From assembly GCA_029948255.1 (NCBI GenBank), contig JALIZF010000967.1:52608-116607 (forward strand): DNA of 64,000 bases. Reading direction: 5' to 3'. The notes below the pieces were generated by a model. The model worked only from the letters and a program-made list of their open reading frames with translations. It was not told the origin of the DNA and did no database searches. Positions 24,825 to 37,793 of this stretch are shown one piece after another; within the stretch, counting starts at the first letter, position 1; every line of letters begins with the position of its first letter. Origin of the DNA: Telmatactis stephensoni (taxonomy: Eukaryota > Cnidaria > Anthozoa > Actiniaria > Isophelliidae). The position numbers and the translations under genes are program-made.

Positions 24825-26126
24825 CATTAATAAGCAAACTTGAAACATTTCTTTATTGTTAAAGGTGTTGACTGGCAACAAGTAAACAACTGGATGCTTA
24901 TGTTAACTTTTGCCATCAAAAATGTGTTTCATTTTCTGAGCTGTAAATACTTATTGAAAACTTAAAGTTGAAATACGATGGGTATGTTTTTAGCTTTACA
25001 GTTGGACTTTAAGATGGAGAAGTATGAGCAACAAAAACAAGACAAGTTGAGAAGCAATGCTGCACATTTTACCACTTGATTAGGAATGTGTCTCACATCA
25101 AAATTGTTTGTTACAAGTTTAAAGAATCCTGTATTCTTATATTAGCAAGGGAAAATTGCTGCAATACAAGTTGGATTGAAATTAAATAAGCCACATCTTT
25201 TTAAATGTAAGTAGAATGTGTACTTTCTGCAACATAATTCCTCTTAATTTGCAACAAACAAATTTGTTTTAAGAAAATTTTGAATTCACACAGAAAAATG
25301 TGTTGCATTGTAGTATTTTCAAATAGTCTTGTAACAATATTACCTAAACCTTTTTGTCTTCAATTTTGAGGATAATCAAGGGTATCCTTGTTTCAAATCT
25401 TGAAAACTCATTACTGGCAAGCAGAAGAATTACTTTTACTTACCAAACAGTTTTTCGACCCTTTCCTCGTCAAGGGCTGGCTTATTTGACCTTCTGGTCT
25501 TGAATAGTATACTTTCTGCCATTTCTTCTTTTGAGAAAAGGATTTCCAGTAGCTTGAGAGCAGTCTTTTGTGGAGCCTTTGGGCATGTACTAAAACCCGG
25601 AACGCCGGAATGCCGGAACGCCGGAACGCCGGAACGCCGGAACGCCGGAACACCTCTAAATGAAAAACCCGATTTTTCTTCTGAATTCTGCGTTTATTAT
25701 CCCGTTAAATTCCAAAACTATATAGAACAGTAAATTATGACTAGAAACGTTCTTCGCATCTTCGGGTACCCAGGGCTTAAGGGAAGGGAGGAAGAAGGGA
25801 GACGGGCAAAAGGGAAAAATATTTAAACGGTTCATAAACGTTCGAGACGGCTTGGGTCCCCGCGAGGATGTATTCCTCGTCAAGTGTGTAATATTCGAAT
25901 TTTGCGTAATTCAAGCAGAAGCCAGTACTAATTAATGTTCTTAAATGCTAAAGATTCGTTGTCAGCTTAAATGTTCATGACTGTTCATATTATTTTCTTG
26001 TACGATTCACTTGGTATATATAAAATGAGTTCCACAGTCACTATTAGCGTAAAGTGAACACTTTTATTAGAATATATCAATGGAGTTAATAAACGTATTG
26101 AGAATTCGTGGGCATACAGTTTAAAT

Positions 26127-26290
26127 GTGAAGAGTAAAACGAGAAGATACTTGTTTGTCATGTTCTAATATTTCGGCCAACAGGCTGATGCCATCGTCAG
26201 ATAACTCGGTCTACAAAATGTAAAGATGGCCTCAGCCTGTTGGCCGAAATATTAAAACATGACAAAGTCTCTTCTCGTTTTACTCTTCAC
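26127..26290. repeat. Palindromic segment near MULE 3' end
   Basis: Two arms share GTGAAGAGTAAAACGAGAAG and CAACAGGCTGA with GGCCGAAATATTA in opposite orientation, so the segment can fold into a hairpin with a ~40-base loop. It lies between the transposase stop and the left terminal repeat. Confidence 0.8.
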
Positions 26291-26739
26291 ACGTACATAT
26301 TTGAACAGTACAGAGCATAGATCATAAAATATGGAATATTTGTCCAAAAAGTGTACCGTTACAGTTCCAATCCCTACGTGATAATATCAAACAAACCCAC
26401 AGCAGTTTTGAAGAGAAGACGCATCACAACTATGAAATGTCTTTTGACTCAATTGTGCATCATATACATGCAAACTCAAGCGACAACGCACAGCTCAGAT
26501 TCTCTAAGAGAATAATCTATACAGAGGGCTTGTGTGAGCTGGTCTATGACGGTTAAATATATAAAACGGTTAAGTTAGGAATATCAAAGGTTGTGCTGAG
26601 AAAACAAATCATCTCAAGCAAACTAGTACTGCCACTCAGTCCAACCGCCACTGAGCACACTTTCAATCTGAACTAAAAGTAGTGAAACCATCCAAAAGCA
26701 AATGTAACGCCTGGACGACATTTTTATCTGTCTTATGTA

Positions 26740-29700
26740 TTAAGGACTAACCAGTCCAAACTCTACGGCCAAATACTCCTTGTGGCATTCGTTAAGTTTA
26801 ATTCCGTCTGGGACTACTAAAGAGCACGGAACAAAGGACGGCTCTTCTGACTGGATACAAGACACCCTTAGATGATAATGGGCATCAGTTTCCCGGGCAG
26901 GTATACATATTTGACCTGTCGTACGGTCAGGGTATGGTCGCTTTTCTTTTCTTGCTACGCAGTAGTCGAAAGGTGGGGCTTGCACTTTACCTTCAGCTGA
27001 CTTTAATGGCTTTCTGCATCCCTGACAAACTTGAATACGTGTGTGCATTTTCTTTACATAGAATGGATTTGTATTGGGCGGTTGCGTGTCACGGATGGTA
27101 TCATAGGTGCGCTTGACTCTCTCGGCTATGTCTAACTTCTGAGAAGACCTTCTAGCTGTCGATGGGACACCTCCCTTTCGTCCCGGGTTTTTAGGCATAT
27201 CTGTTGTTACTACTGATGATAGGTGTGTACCCTTTCCTGGTCTTGTGTTGTACCATTCGAGAAATTCTTTCAACTGGCCATTCACGTGGGCTGTTACAAC
27301 GCTATGGGAGCAAATCTTGATTCCATTGTAATGTGGACAATTTTTCTCACACCTATATTCACCTTTTTTTGTTCCTGCTGTTACAAGGTGGGGTCTTGCC
27401 TTCAATCTTCTACTTTCCACCATTCTCGCTTCCGTTCCACATCCGGGGGCAGCCACAATGGCATTGGGCTTTCGTAAGAGTTCTACAGCTTTTTCGTAAA
27501 TACCATTTACTGTTTCGGTTGGTTGACTGTGGAGGTATTTTTTAAATTCGTCTAGTGGCATTATTTCTTTGCTTTTGCAAACATCAGGTGTCTTAGGATC
27601 ATCTAAAACAGACAAAGCTGCTTGAGCCAACGTAGAGAGGCCATCGGCTGCTTCTTCACTAACAGCGGGTGACTGGGGTTCTAACACAGGCAGCTCATCA
27701 AGTGCATTTGTTTCTACATGCGTCGAACGTACATTGGATCGCATTACCATTTCAATGTAGGACTCCTTCTCTTCTTTTGACATTAAAATCCATGTTTCCT
27801 CCTGCAGCTGCAAATGCTTTATTGATGGATGGAGACGGTAAGGCCCCTTATCGATTATTGCCCATCTTATGTTTCGCGATTGTCTTTCAGTCAAGCCTTT
27901 CATCTTGGCCACAAACTCATCAACGGCTGACTCCTTGTGATCGGTTTCACTACTTAAGAGGCTATTTGCACATTCCACTCTATTTGTATAAAACGGTTTC
28001 GGTGGATTTCCTATTCCTGCTTGTTGTCGTACTGGTTTCAACATCTTCGTCTCAATTGCATCTGCTTTATAACTCAAAAACCATCGATGGAATTGGAGCC
28101 CTTTCTGACCAAGCCGCTGAATCCACACACTCTTGAGAGTCTCCAGTCGGACTCTGAATTCCTCTTGATCTTCTGAATCGACAATACCTTCTTCAAATCT
28201 GGTTCCTTCTTGAGACCCAAATATATCGGCTACAATGCTCTTTCTGTTGCCTTCATCCACTCCCATCGACTTGAGATGGTCGACGATGTTGTTCTTGACA
28301 TGGATAAAGCAAAGCAGGTGGATGAGATTTGGGCATTTTTCCAAGAATGGTAAAGACAAGGCTGATTCGCCATCAGTCCCGATGACGCGCAAGTTTTGCA
28401 GATGCGGCCTTGCACTCAATAGATAATCAGCAAGTGTGTTATAAGTTCCAGTCTCTTTTTTTTGATGGATCATTAGTGGGCCTATCATCACTGGATTAAC
28501 TCCACTGTTCCGACTGATAAGATTTAAATGCTGGTAAGTGGTAGTGGTGACGCTAAAAGCACCCAGGTCAAATGTTGGATCTATCGAGAACACGCCAAAA
28601 TTGGCCTCATTTGTACAAAATCGCACCATACAATCCAACTGCTCTTCTGTCGCCAGAATCACGATAGGTTCAGGAGCACAGATAACTTTCCTTATGTAGG
28701 CTGTCTTTTTGTCCTTGGCTTCCTCTTTACACTGCATAACAAGACCCAGGTATGGATCACTTCTAGTTGACGTGCTGCAAGACGGTTTGCTGTTGCTTTT
28801 GAGATTGTATGCTTGTTTGATATTCCTTGGCCACGATCCAGCACTATGACCACTCATCAAACCACCCTGATCTTCGGCTACTTTATCAAGAGCAAACCTT
28901 GGAGGACCCTTGGAAACCTCTTCCTTGAGGCTTGTAAGAGTGCTGCTTTATCTTTCTCTGGGTGTTTGCAGTTCCCATGTTGTCGTATTGTGAATTGATG
29001 CTCTTCACTGACGAACTGATAGTCCATTTTTGTCAGTGGCAGGCGTTTCTCTTTGTCATCTGAATATAAAAAAAATTATGGTGAATATTCGAGAAAAAAA
29101 TTCAAATGAAAGTTTGAATAATTATTGCTTTTGCAACATTTTATGGTGCCACATATTCGAATCCCAAAAAAATCCTCAGGCTTAAAGCGAACTTTCGTTC
29201 AATAAATCCCCTGAACAACATAGTTCCCCTCAAAAATTGAATTTGTCGAACCATAACAGGAAGGACCAAAGCACAAATAGCTTGTACCGTAACAATGTTT
29301 CTTAAAATGAATCTTCCAATTTTTTTGAATACCTCAAAAAATCCCTAGTAAAATCAAGGCACCCCCACCCCCCCACCCCCACCCTCACCCCACCCCAACG
29401 GATGGAACCGTTTCAAGACCGTCTTACAGTCAAATCAGCTCAAGTGTGCACCCCCTAGACTTCAATAGTGATTTTATTTTACATTTGATTTTATTATTCC
29501 AATGGAAGTCATCGTCAAAAACGCAATTTTCCTATTTCAAAACAAATTCGAAGTTTGGTTTAAAAAAGAGCTTTACACAGGTAGCCCAAGAAAACATGGC
29601 GGCGTGCAACAAGCTTCACTGGTCCATCGAGTTAAAATTTATGAGCTTCTGCGGTTTCATCCTGTATTTATCAGCCATCAAGCCACCATCAAAAACTGAC

Positions 29701-31398
29701 TAAAGGAACGTTACTGATCACCTACCAGTTATAAAAGACACAGTCCTATGAAAGTCTCGGGCATCTCTGTTTTCATAGTAATGTCTGTTAAGTGTGATCC
29801 ACTTCTGATCGATAGCAGCCTGATTTCTTCCTACTCTTTGGTGAATTCCCTCTTCATCTTTAGCATAGTGGAATCTGTGCTGTCCATTATTAATCCACGA
29901 GCCTGAATCATCAGCCAGGACATCACTCTGTTCTTTAAGATGGGATGTATCTATCAGGAATGATCTATTTTCCATTATTCTTCTTGGAGGTATCTTGCAT
30001 ACGTACGATTCACCACGTTTGTCTCCAACCAAAGTCATCAACGTATCAAACACAACATTATCCTTCTCTTTTTTTGATAAGGAATTTTTTGATGGAAGAC
30101 AGCAAAAAATTGGGAGGCGTTTGTCATTATGATGATACTGTCTGTATTAAAAGAAAGGAAGCGTAATCAATACATCCATTGCACTGAAAGAGAACAATTA
30201 CATATTATAAACATTTATAGACAATTTACATTGTAGTCACTTCAATTTACTTTTCACTTATTGGAAAACTTCTCGTCCAAGCTGCAGCGATCTCATTGCT
30301 TTTAACATCTACATCTTTAGTTACTTTATGCCTTTGCCTTTGCTTTTTCTTCTGTGGTGAATTAAGTCTAAAAAAGAATAAGTTATGTATACTGAAATAT
30401 ATCAGCTGTAAAAATACTGAAAATAATTACAGCGTCCTATCGACGACCGGACTACAGAAATGCTGTTGTTGTTATTGTTCTTGCAAAAAATACTCCGTAA
30501 TTCGACTTTTGGCTGCAAGGCCATTCTAATAAAATATTTATGTTTTTATCTATCCATGCAAAGAAAGCGATAATTTAATTTGGTGAAATCACTGTTTGGC
30601 GTGCCATTTGTCACGGCCGGCACGCCAGCTGTCACACTCATTACTATTATTACACGAGGCATCTTGGTGGTGAAATTGATCTTGAGAATTCAAGTTCTAT
30701 TGCCCGCATAAATTTAATGATCACCATTATAACTAATACAATTATATTGCTGTTGTTGGATAAATGAGTTTTATATTTGTTGAACGGTCCTTAGCCGTGA
30801 TAATATAAAATCATGTACGGCGCGACATGTCAGACAGTTTGGCGGGAAATTGTAAATGAAGATCATGGGAGCGAAATTTGTGAATGTGGCACTGATTGAA
30901 AACTTAAAATATAGTTCACTAAAACTATGTAACAGGTCTGACATAACAAATGGCAACTTACAAGTTATCGCTGTCATCGCTAACTGGAGCCTTACTTGAT
31001 TCACTCTGTTGAAATTCGAATTATTGGTTTTATCATTGTTTTGTTACTAGTTAACGATTTGTACGTAATATTGAAATAGCAACTTACTAAAATAAATAGA
31101 TGCCTAAAGAAGAGAGTTCTTAGATTAAAAGATGTACACTTAACTCATCTTTCATATTTCGGGTATGAATATTTTAAAAAAGCGAAAAAGACTGCAAACC
31201 ATACCTCAGAATCCTCATCGGTGCTATCGTCTATTTCAATTATGAATGGTTTGGCATCCTCTGCTGAAGAAATTTCATTTAAAGGCATTATGGACTGTAG
31301 AAATTCAGTATTTTCCTTAAATCGATTTAAGTAATGATGTATAGTAAGTTCAAGGTTTAACAACTTTTCTTACCTTCACTCCAACCACGTCCCGCCAT
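26740..31398 (-). CDS. MULE transposase, six exons, one frameshift
   Basis: Exons: 31398-31374 (ATG), 31263-31205, 31005-30962, 30367-30251, 30141-29726 and 29059-26740. Frames agree at all five introns. The protein starts MAGRGWSEAEDAKP and would be about 993 residues. One missing nucleotide at about 28935-28950, between HPEKDKAALL and SLKEEVSKGP, breaks the frame. Features: a basic stretch PQKKKQRQRHK, a Cys/His FLYWCH-like part (RQHGNCKHPEK), then the MULE core with DPTFDLG, IGTDGESAL and NRVECANSLL, which fit the three catalytic acids, and LLCFIHVKNNI. A SWIM zinc finger (YRCEKNCPHYNGIKICSHSV) and a C-terminal CxxC segment follow. It would cut and paste the element by acting on the terminal repeats. 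Apart from the frameshift it looks recently functional. Confidence 0.85.
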
Positions 31399-34300
31399 CT
31401 TGCTTGAAGAATGCCGAGAGGTTAAAGCACGAGACAGTAGATAAGTGCCTGCGATCGAGGCTGTTATTCGAGATCCCAAGGCCGTTATGGCCTCCCTGCA
31501 TAATTTTCTGCCAAAATATTAACCCGACAACATTTTAGATCGTTTTTAATTCGATTCACTTTTGATGGAACCAAAGATTGTGATTTTTGGATGTCCTGAT
31601 TACCATTTTGGGGTGTTCTGGTATTCCGATATTCCACCGTTAACGTTTCTAGTCATAATTTACTGTTCTATATAGTTTTGGAATTTAACGGGATAATAAA
31701 CGCAGAATTCAGAAGAAAAATCGGGTTTTTCATTTAGAGGTGTTCCGGTGTTCCGGCGTTCCGGCGTTCCGGCGTTCCGGGTTTTAGTACATGCCAAGCC
31801 TTGGTACTTACAGTTACGGCTAGAGCAATATTCATGCCATTGTGCATCTGGAAAGTCAAGAGAATTTGTTGATCAGGTTCATGTATAACTAGACGCCTAA
31901 TAGGCGTTCACTCGGGCTACACCTGTGTATAGTACTTGGGGAGAAATGGAGAACAGAAGTTGATGGAAACCAGTTTGACTTGTCAGTGTCTTTTGATTGC
32001 AAAAATGCATGACAAGTACTCCCAGAGTAGAACACAAATTATATTGGAGAGAAAGTAGTTTGTACATAATTGTACCACATCACGGTGGTTATTAATATAC
32101 TGCTGGTCTTTTTATCATGCCAGACATATACAGTATACAGTCTGCTTTATTTTGTAAATGCCTACCAAATGATCCAATCTCACACAATTTAAATTAATTC
32201 TATTCTGTACTTTTTTACTTTGATTTATGGAAACAAAACTTACAAACTGTGGCAGACTGTTTTGATATCCAAGTTAAAATGATTTTGATATTGCCGTTGT
32301 CACATTGGTAGATTCTAGAAGTACCACAGTTACCTTTCTATGAAATCATTTCAGTTTCTTAACACAACTTTTCGATACATGTATTACCATGTTTTTAATA
32401 TGGAGCAGATCAATGATTATAGCAGTAGTCAGTTGCTGATGCTTTATTTGAAGAAGTGTAATGTCATACAATATATGCTCATTACCGATACCATATATAG
32501 CTCCTCCATGCACATCAATCTGATACTACTACATACAGTAATATCTTCAATTCAATCCACTTTATCTTGTTTCTGTGAACATAGTTGCAAAAAGCTTGTA
32601 CAAATTTGTGGTTGAGTATCACTTTTCATTGATTGAAAATATCATTTTGTACATGTATTATATTGCTAATATAAGGTCTCATAAACATTACTATCATTTC
32701 CATGATTATCCATCACTATATTTTTATCTGCTAACATTGAGCATGATTGACAATAAAGTGCATTCAATATATAAAAAATGACATTGTACAAAATACGGAT
32801 ATTTGCACTGAATATTTATAAGTTTTAAAATAATAAACAATCATTTGTTTTCCATTGTTTATTTGGTGTAATTTTGCACCATTTACTAATTCCTGTTTCC
32901 TGGCTTAATTATTGAATACACCCTAGTCACCTTATTACGCAAAGGCAAGAATCTCCTAGTCTTTCTAGTTTTAACTAGAAAGAAACAAACATTGTAGATA
33001 TTGTTAGTTAATTAGTTCGTTTTTAACACGGCTCTCAGGAAGAGCATGACTGTAGACACCGTGTAAGCAAATATTATGTGCAAGCAGTAGTGAAATATTA
33101 TTTTAAACAAACTACTGATCTATTAAAGACAATATCTCCGTGTCTTACATCTCCGTGTCTGTCCTCAAGTGAAGTTCGCTGCCACAAATCGATCTGTATC
33201 GTGTTCTTGGACGATCAATACATTATAAGTTGATTACAACAGCTGGTAAGAAGGTCATCACTAAATTCGAGAATTCGATATTAACGATTAAAGCAAAGTA
33301 TCTTGAGATTAAAGCCAATAGTTCGAAAAAAATTCCGATTGATAGCGTCCGCCATTTTGTTCTCAATCTCTCGTGACCACAGGAAGCCTCGTGGTCAACA
33401 GTGTACCCCAAAGGCTTCTGGGTAATTTGCCCATTTGCGACGTTGATAGATAGATTGATAGATAGACCGAAAAGGTAAACCTAGACTCGAGCTACCACAG
33501 GTAGCCCGAGTAATGAAGATGATGTTAAAGGGTGATAATGGGTCAAACTGTATCATAGATGTTGTGTTGTGAATAAGAAACATGCCTCTATCAAAATGTT
33601 GGCAGAGAAACATGCAAAAAGGAATTGTCAAGTCTGGAGTTTGAGACATTATTATAACGAGAACTCCAGTGTGTTGATATGCAGTAAAACCCAAGTTTAG
33701 AATACAAAATTTTGTTTACTTACAACAGCAGTCTCTTCTTTCACAGATTCTGTTGGAGAACTCGCTTTGGAAGAGCATGGACTTGGAATAAACTGAAATG
33801 TAATTAAAGTAATTGAAAGGTTTACAATATTTCCATTAAAATCATAGCTTACGTAAACTCCATCAATTTCCTGGCCTGTTCAGGATTCATATGCCCCCAA
33901 AAATTAATAAATCCAGGAGTTTCAAGGAAGATTTATTCCCATGAGTTTCCACTAGTTAATCCATTCAAGCAATATACATTTGCCTGTTTTTTACTATACT
34001 GGCTGAGTAAAATAATGTTGCATAGCTTTTACACACAAGCATATGTATATGCACAGTAAATGTGCACTTTTTTGTTTCTACTTTCCAGGAAATCTTCAGG
34101 AATTCACTTAAGCAGCCAGGACCTTTAAATAAAATAAAAACCCAAGATTTACAGAAATTTCAGGAGGGGTAAGAACTCTGCCTGGTTTTATTAATGAGAC
34201 ATATCACACAGATGTCACATTACAGTAAAAACTGACATTATTTGGAGTACTAACAGGAGTAGTATGCCTTATCCTTTCACTTGCATCTAACCTCTCTCTT

Positions 34301-35429
34301 AATTCATTGATCTGATTTTGGAGATTGTTTATCTTTTTTACCAAATCAGGTTGTGGTGGATGAGTTGGGGCAGGAATATGAGCGATTGCAGGCTGCAAAC
34401 ATTAAGATTCAATATTACAGATAGCCTGTTACAGTATATTAAAGTTTTAAGTCTGCAGATCATCCGTGGTATACAAGTAATAGTAAGATCAGAACTTAGC
34501 CCCCCCTCCCCCCCAAAAAAAGAGTTGCATTAGTGAGCAAAAATCACCTGTACCTCAATTTTGGCAATCATGGCCTGAATCCTCAGTTCTTCTTTTTGCT
34601 CCTCATCATCACTCGAGCTAACAAAACCTTTATCATTTTTCTTTCGTTTGAGTTTACTTTGTATTTGCCTAGAAGTTTCGTCTTCACTGTCCTCTTCACC
34701 TGAATCAGGTCAAAGGTTTCTTCTTTTTGCTATGCCCTAGAATGCAAAGATACTTGTCAGGAAATTTTATTCCGAATGGATGATTTCTTACAAGCACAAA
34801 AGCTTTGATATTATAATTTAAAGTATGCCTGGAGGTCAAACTGCAATGTAATCTATTTACCGTAAACTTTAAATCAAATTATGGTCAGTGATATATTGCA
34901 TTGATTGAGAGTGATTGAGTAGTTGTTCAACTTCATATATTATTGAATTGAGTTCATAGACATGCAGTTTAAAATCATCATCCCTAGAGCTCATAAAAAT
35001 GGCTGTATATTTTTTCTTTGTTGTGCAGCCACTTCCGTTGCATCATGCGGTACAATTGTTTTGGGATGGTTTGGTTTTTCCTTAGCTGTAAATCACTTCT
35101 CAGTGGTGCAGAGTTACATGAATCACCATAACAACATGGCCAAAAGCACAAGCTACAAAAGCTCTGGGTTTGGCAGCTTTGCAGTCATTCTACAGCCTGA
35201 CAGTACAGTAAAGTAGTTTGAAAAACCTCTAATTTTGCAAATAAAACAACATGCAAACATGCCCAAAAAAATAGAAACGGTTAACATATACATTTGCCTG
35301 ATTTCAAAGAAACCCAAATTTGGAAGTTATATATAGTTATTTGCAAAACTAGGGTTATTCATACTACTTCACTGTCAGACTATGAATGTCTACAAAGCTG
35401 CTTTTGGACATGTTTTGGTGATTAACGTA

Positions 35430-36090
35430 ACTCCACCCCATTGGCAAGTGATTGACAGCTAAGAAAAACCCTAACCGATGGAGAGAGACAAATTGATCCG
35501 TGCGATGCAACAAAAGTTGCTGTAGCCTTACTTTGTTTTTTCTGCATCTCGCTTTCATCTTCATCATGCTCTTAACCTGAATCAGTATTGCCCTTTCGTT
35601 TAGGTGCAGTCTTCTTTTTGCCTAGCTGACCTTAAATGCATATATTTTAGTATTTTTAAGATTGAAGAAGATATTTGCCAGGAAATTTTGTCAAAGGGAT
35701 GAATGTTTCTCCAATATATTTTTACAAGCACAAAATCATTGATAATATCATAACGTAATTCTATCCCATTGGCAAGTGATTGACAGCTAAGAAAAACCCT
35801 AACCGATGGAGAGAGACAAATTGATCCATGCGATGCAACAAAAGTTGCTGTAAACTTACTTTGTTTTTTCTGCGTCTCACTTTCATCTTCATCTTCTTCT
35901 TCGCCTGAATCAGTATTGCCCTTTCGTTTAGGTGCAGTCTTCTTTTTGCCTAGCTGACCTTAAATGCATATATTTTAGTATTTTTAAGATTGAAGAAGAT
36001 ATTTGCCAGGGTATTTTATGTCAAAGGGATGAATGTTTCTCCAATATATTTTTACAAGCACAAAAGCATTGATAATATCATAACGTCTGC
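35430..36090. repeat. Tandem duplication carrying an acidic exon
   Basis: About 35430-35740 and 35765-36090 are near-identical direct copies, sharing TTGGCAAGTGATTGACAGCT and the exon with KKKTAPKRKGNTDSG. The right copy is an intact exon of the BEN gene; the left copy changes GGCGAAG to GGTTAAG, creating a stop. Confidence 0.85.
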
Positions 36091-36333
36091 CTTAAGATCA
36101 AACTGAAATGTAATCTGTTTACTTCAAACAACATTTATAGGCAGTGATATAGTACATTGATTGGGAGTGGTTCAGTAGACAGTTAAAAATCCAGCTAAGA
36201 TAAGTGAAAAGAATCTTGCATAATTTCAAGACTTTCTATTATAAATTAATAGCACAATAATTTATCAATGTATTCTTACCAGCCATCATCTTCTCATATG
36301 CCTTGGCTACTTCTTGTAGCTCTTCATGTGGTC

Positions 36334-37793
36334 CTGTGCATTAAATCAATTGCCTTGTGAAATAACTATAGTATTAACGTATAACAACAAAAATGTCAAG
36401 ATGACAATGATGGGTCATGTGCACTTAGAGGTAACATCAAGCAGCACCATCAAAATGAACTCAAAAACTTTAAAAATTGTAAAAATGTTTGAATGGCTGT
36501 ATAACCTGCTGGATCATTAGCAGGTTGGCTTTTTTTCTCTTTATGAGACTAAATTAAGATTTTAAGAAAGGTGCCAAGAAGTTTTTGATGACCCTCAGTT
36601 TTCCTGGGACTCAGAAAGGTATGACCCTCCCCATTTCCCCCCCCCCCTCCCACCCTGCTAATTTCTGTCAAGTCCCTCATGAGGTTTCCTTCACGAATCC
36701 ACACCACACGACAGCATCAGTTTTTGTGGCACGTGTACTAATAAGCATAGTCCATATGCAAGTCCATCCTTACACCATCGATCTTTCATCTCTTATTTTT
36801 CTATGAAATTGTCATCTATATTGATGTCTACATCAAATATTTTAGCGGTATGACAATGATGAACCCGTTTTAAGAGCGAAGCTCTCTAATTTTCGACTCC
36901 GAGATGCAGGATGAAAAAATTCAAAATTTTATTAATCATATCCAGATATAGGTCTAGGGCAACTATTACCAGAAATAATATTTTGACTTTCAATTTCTAA
37001 TTTTTTTCCTGTGAACCAGGGCAATTTCAAATTCGAGTGTTTTCAGAGGACTTTCACCCAGCATGTTTCAGAAACATCCTAAAAATCGAAAACTTAACCC
37101 ACGAAAATACCAAAATCCAGTTTGAATAACTAGATAATAAAGATCGTTTTCAAATGCTAACCGCTGAATTCGGACCATTATTTAGTATTTTACAGATGTT
37201 TTAATTTTGAGCAGTTTTTGACCATCAAATACATAGACAACTTTGAAGGAGTATATCGCCACTTGGTACATGGCTTTCATTGATAATATCATATCCCAAC
37301 AATAAAAATACTTCTACTTTTTAGGAATATCCAATAAAATTTTGGGGCAATTGAAATTCCAACCCTTGAGAGCTCGAGAACTTAGTGCCGCTGAATGTCA
37401 AAAATCATGCAATTTTCATACCTTTCGGTTACGGAGCAATCACTTCCCTGTTACATAATAAAATATTTCAAAGATTACAAAGCAAAGTAGACAATAATTA
37501 AGATAACTGCACATACTTAATATTTCTTCAATTTTCCAGCATTTTTGGTCATCTGAGATGGATTTTTTATCGGTTTAATTTGACATCTTTGAACTCAACT
37601 ATCTAAAAAAGCTGTTGAAACACGCACTTTTCAGATGAATCTCCCAAAATACTTCCTTCGATAAGATGAGTAAATCATAGCGATCTCTGAGCGTAATTAA
37701 GGTAATTTTAAAGCAATTTTCTCTCCAATCAGCTTGCGGAAGGTGGAAATTTATTCCAAGAAAACATTTACCAAGGAAGTAACTTGTCTTTAG
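36334..37793. other. Spacer between BEN gene and CACTA-like exons
   Basis: No exon was confidently seen. The missing 5' exon of the BEN gene could lie here. A C-rich tract is at 36643-36656. Confidence 0.4.

Larger units (their letters stand above)
25582..31795 (-). mobile_element. MULE DNA transposon, near-complete, 6.2 kb
   Basis: Terminal inverted repeats (25582-25751 and 31642-31795; end GGCATGTACTAAAACCCGGA) match almost base for base. The 16-bp length difference is exactly two extra units of an 8-bp GGAACGCC array, seven on the left and five on the right. Flanks GAGCCTTTG (25573-25581) and AAGCCTTGG (31796-31804) match at 7 of 9 positions, the duplication size usual for Mutator-like elements. 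It carries one transposase gene on the minus strand and a palindromic segment at about 26127-26290. It landed inside the BEN exon of the host gene, in the same orientation as that gene. Confidence 0.9.
24664..36333 (-). pseudogene. BEN-domain protein gene, split by a MULE
   Basis: Exons in transcript order: 36333-36280, 35949-35860, 34699-34554, 34392-34237, 33792-33724, 31847-31796 joined to 25581-25444 (one exon split by a transposon), then 24800-24664 ending in TAG. Frames match at every junction. The start exon was not found upstream. The protein begins with an acidic, Lys-rich tract (KRKGNTDSGEEEDEDESE), then a coiled coil (VKKINNLQNQINELRERLDA) and a Ser/Pro linker. It ends with a BEN-like domain: TALKLLEILFSKEEM, LDEERVEKLF and IVDSCNQKCRDIGKK. 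BEN domains bind DNA and chromatin partners. A decayed duplicate of the 35949-35860 exon at 35620-35531 carries an in-frame TAA. The 6.2-kb insertion should disrupt the BEN exon unless it is spliced around. Exon joining is good; family assignment is moderate. Confidence 0.7.

Noticed and set aside
29718..30053. Separate small minus-strand gene
   Set aside because: It is exon 5 of the MULE transposase, joined in frame on both sides.
31850..31920. Earlier start of the BEN exon, since the frame stays open upstream to about 31903
   Set aside because: The acceptor with the long pyrimidine tract ending TTTCCAG at 31848 gives the phase required by the preceding exon; earlier AGs do not.
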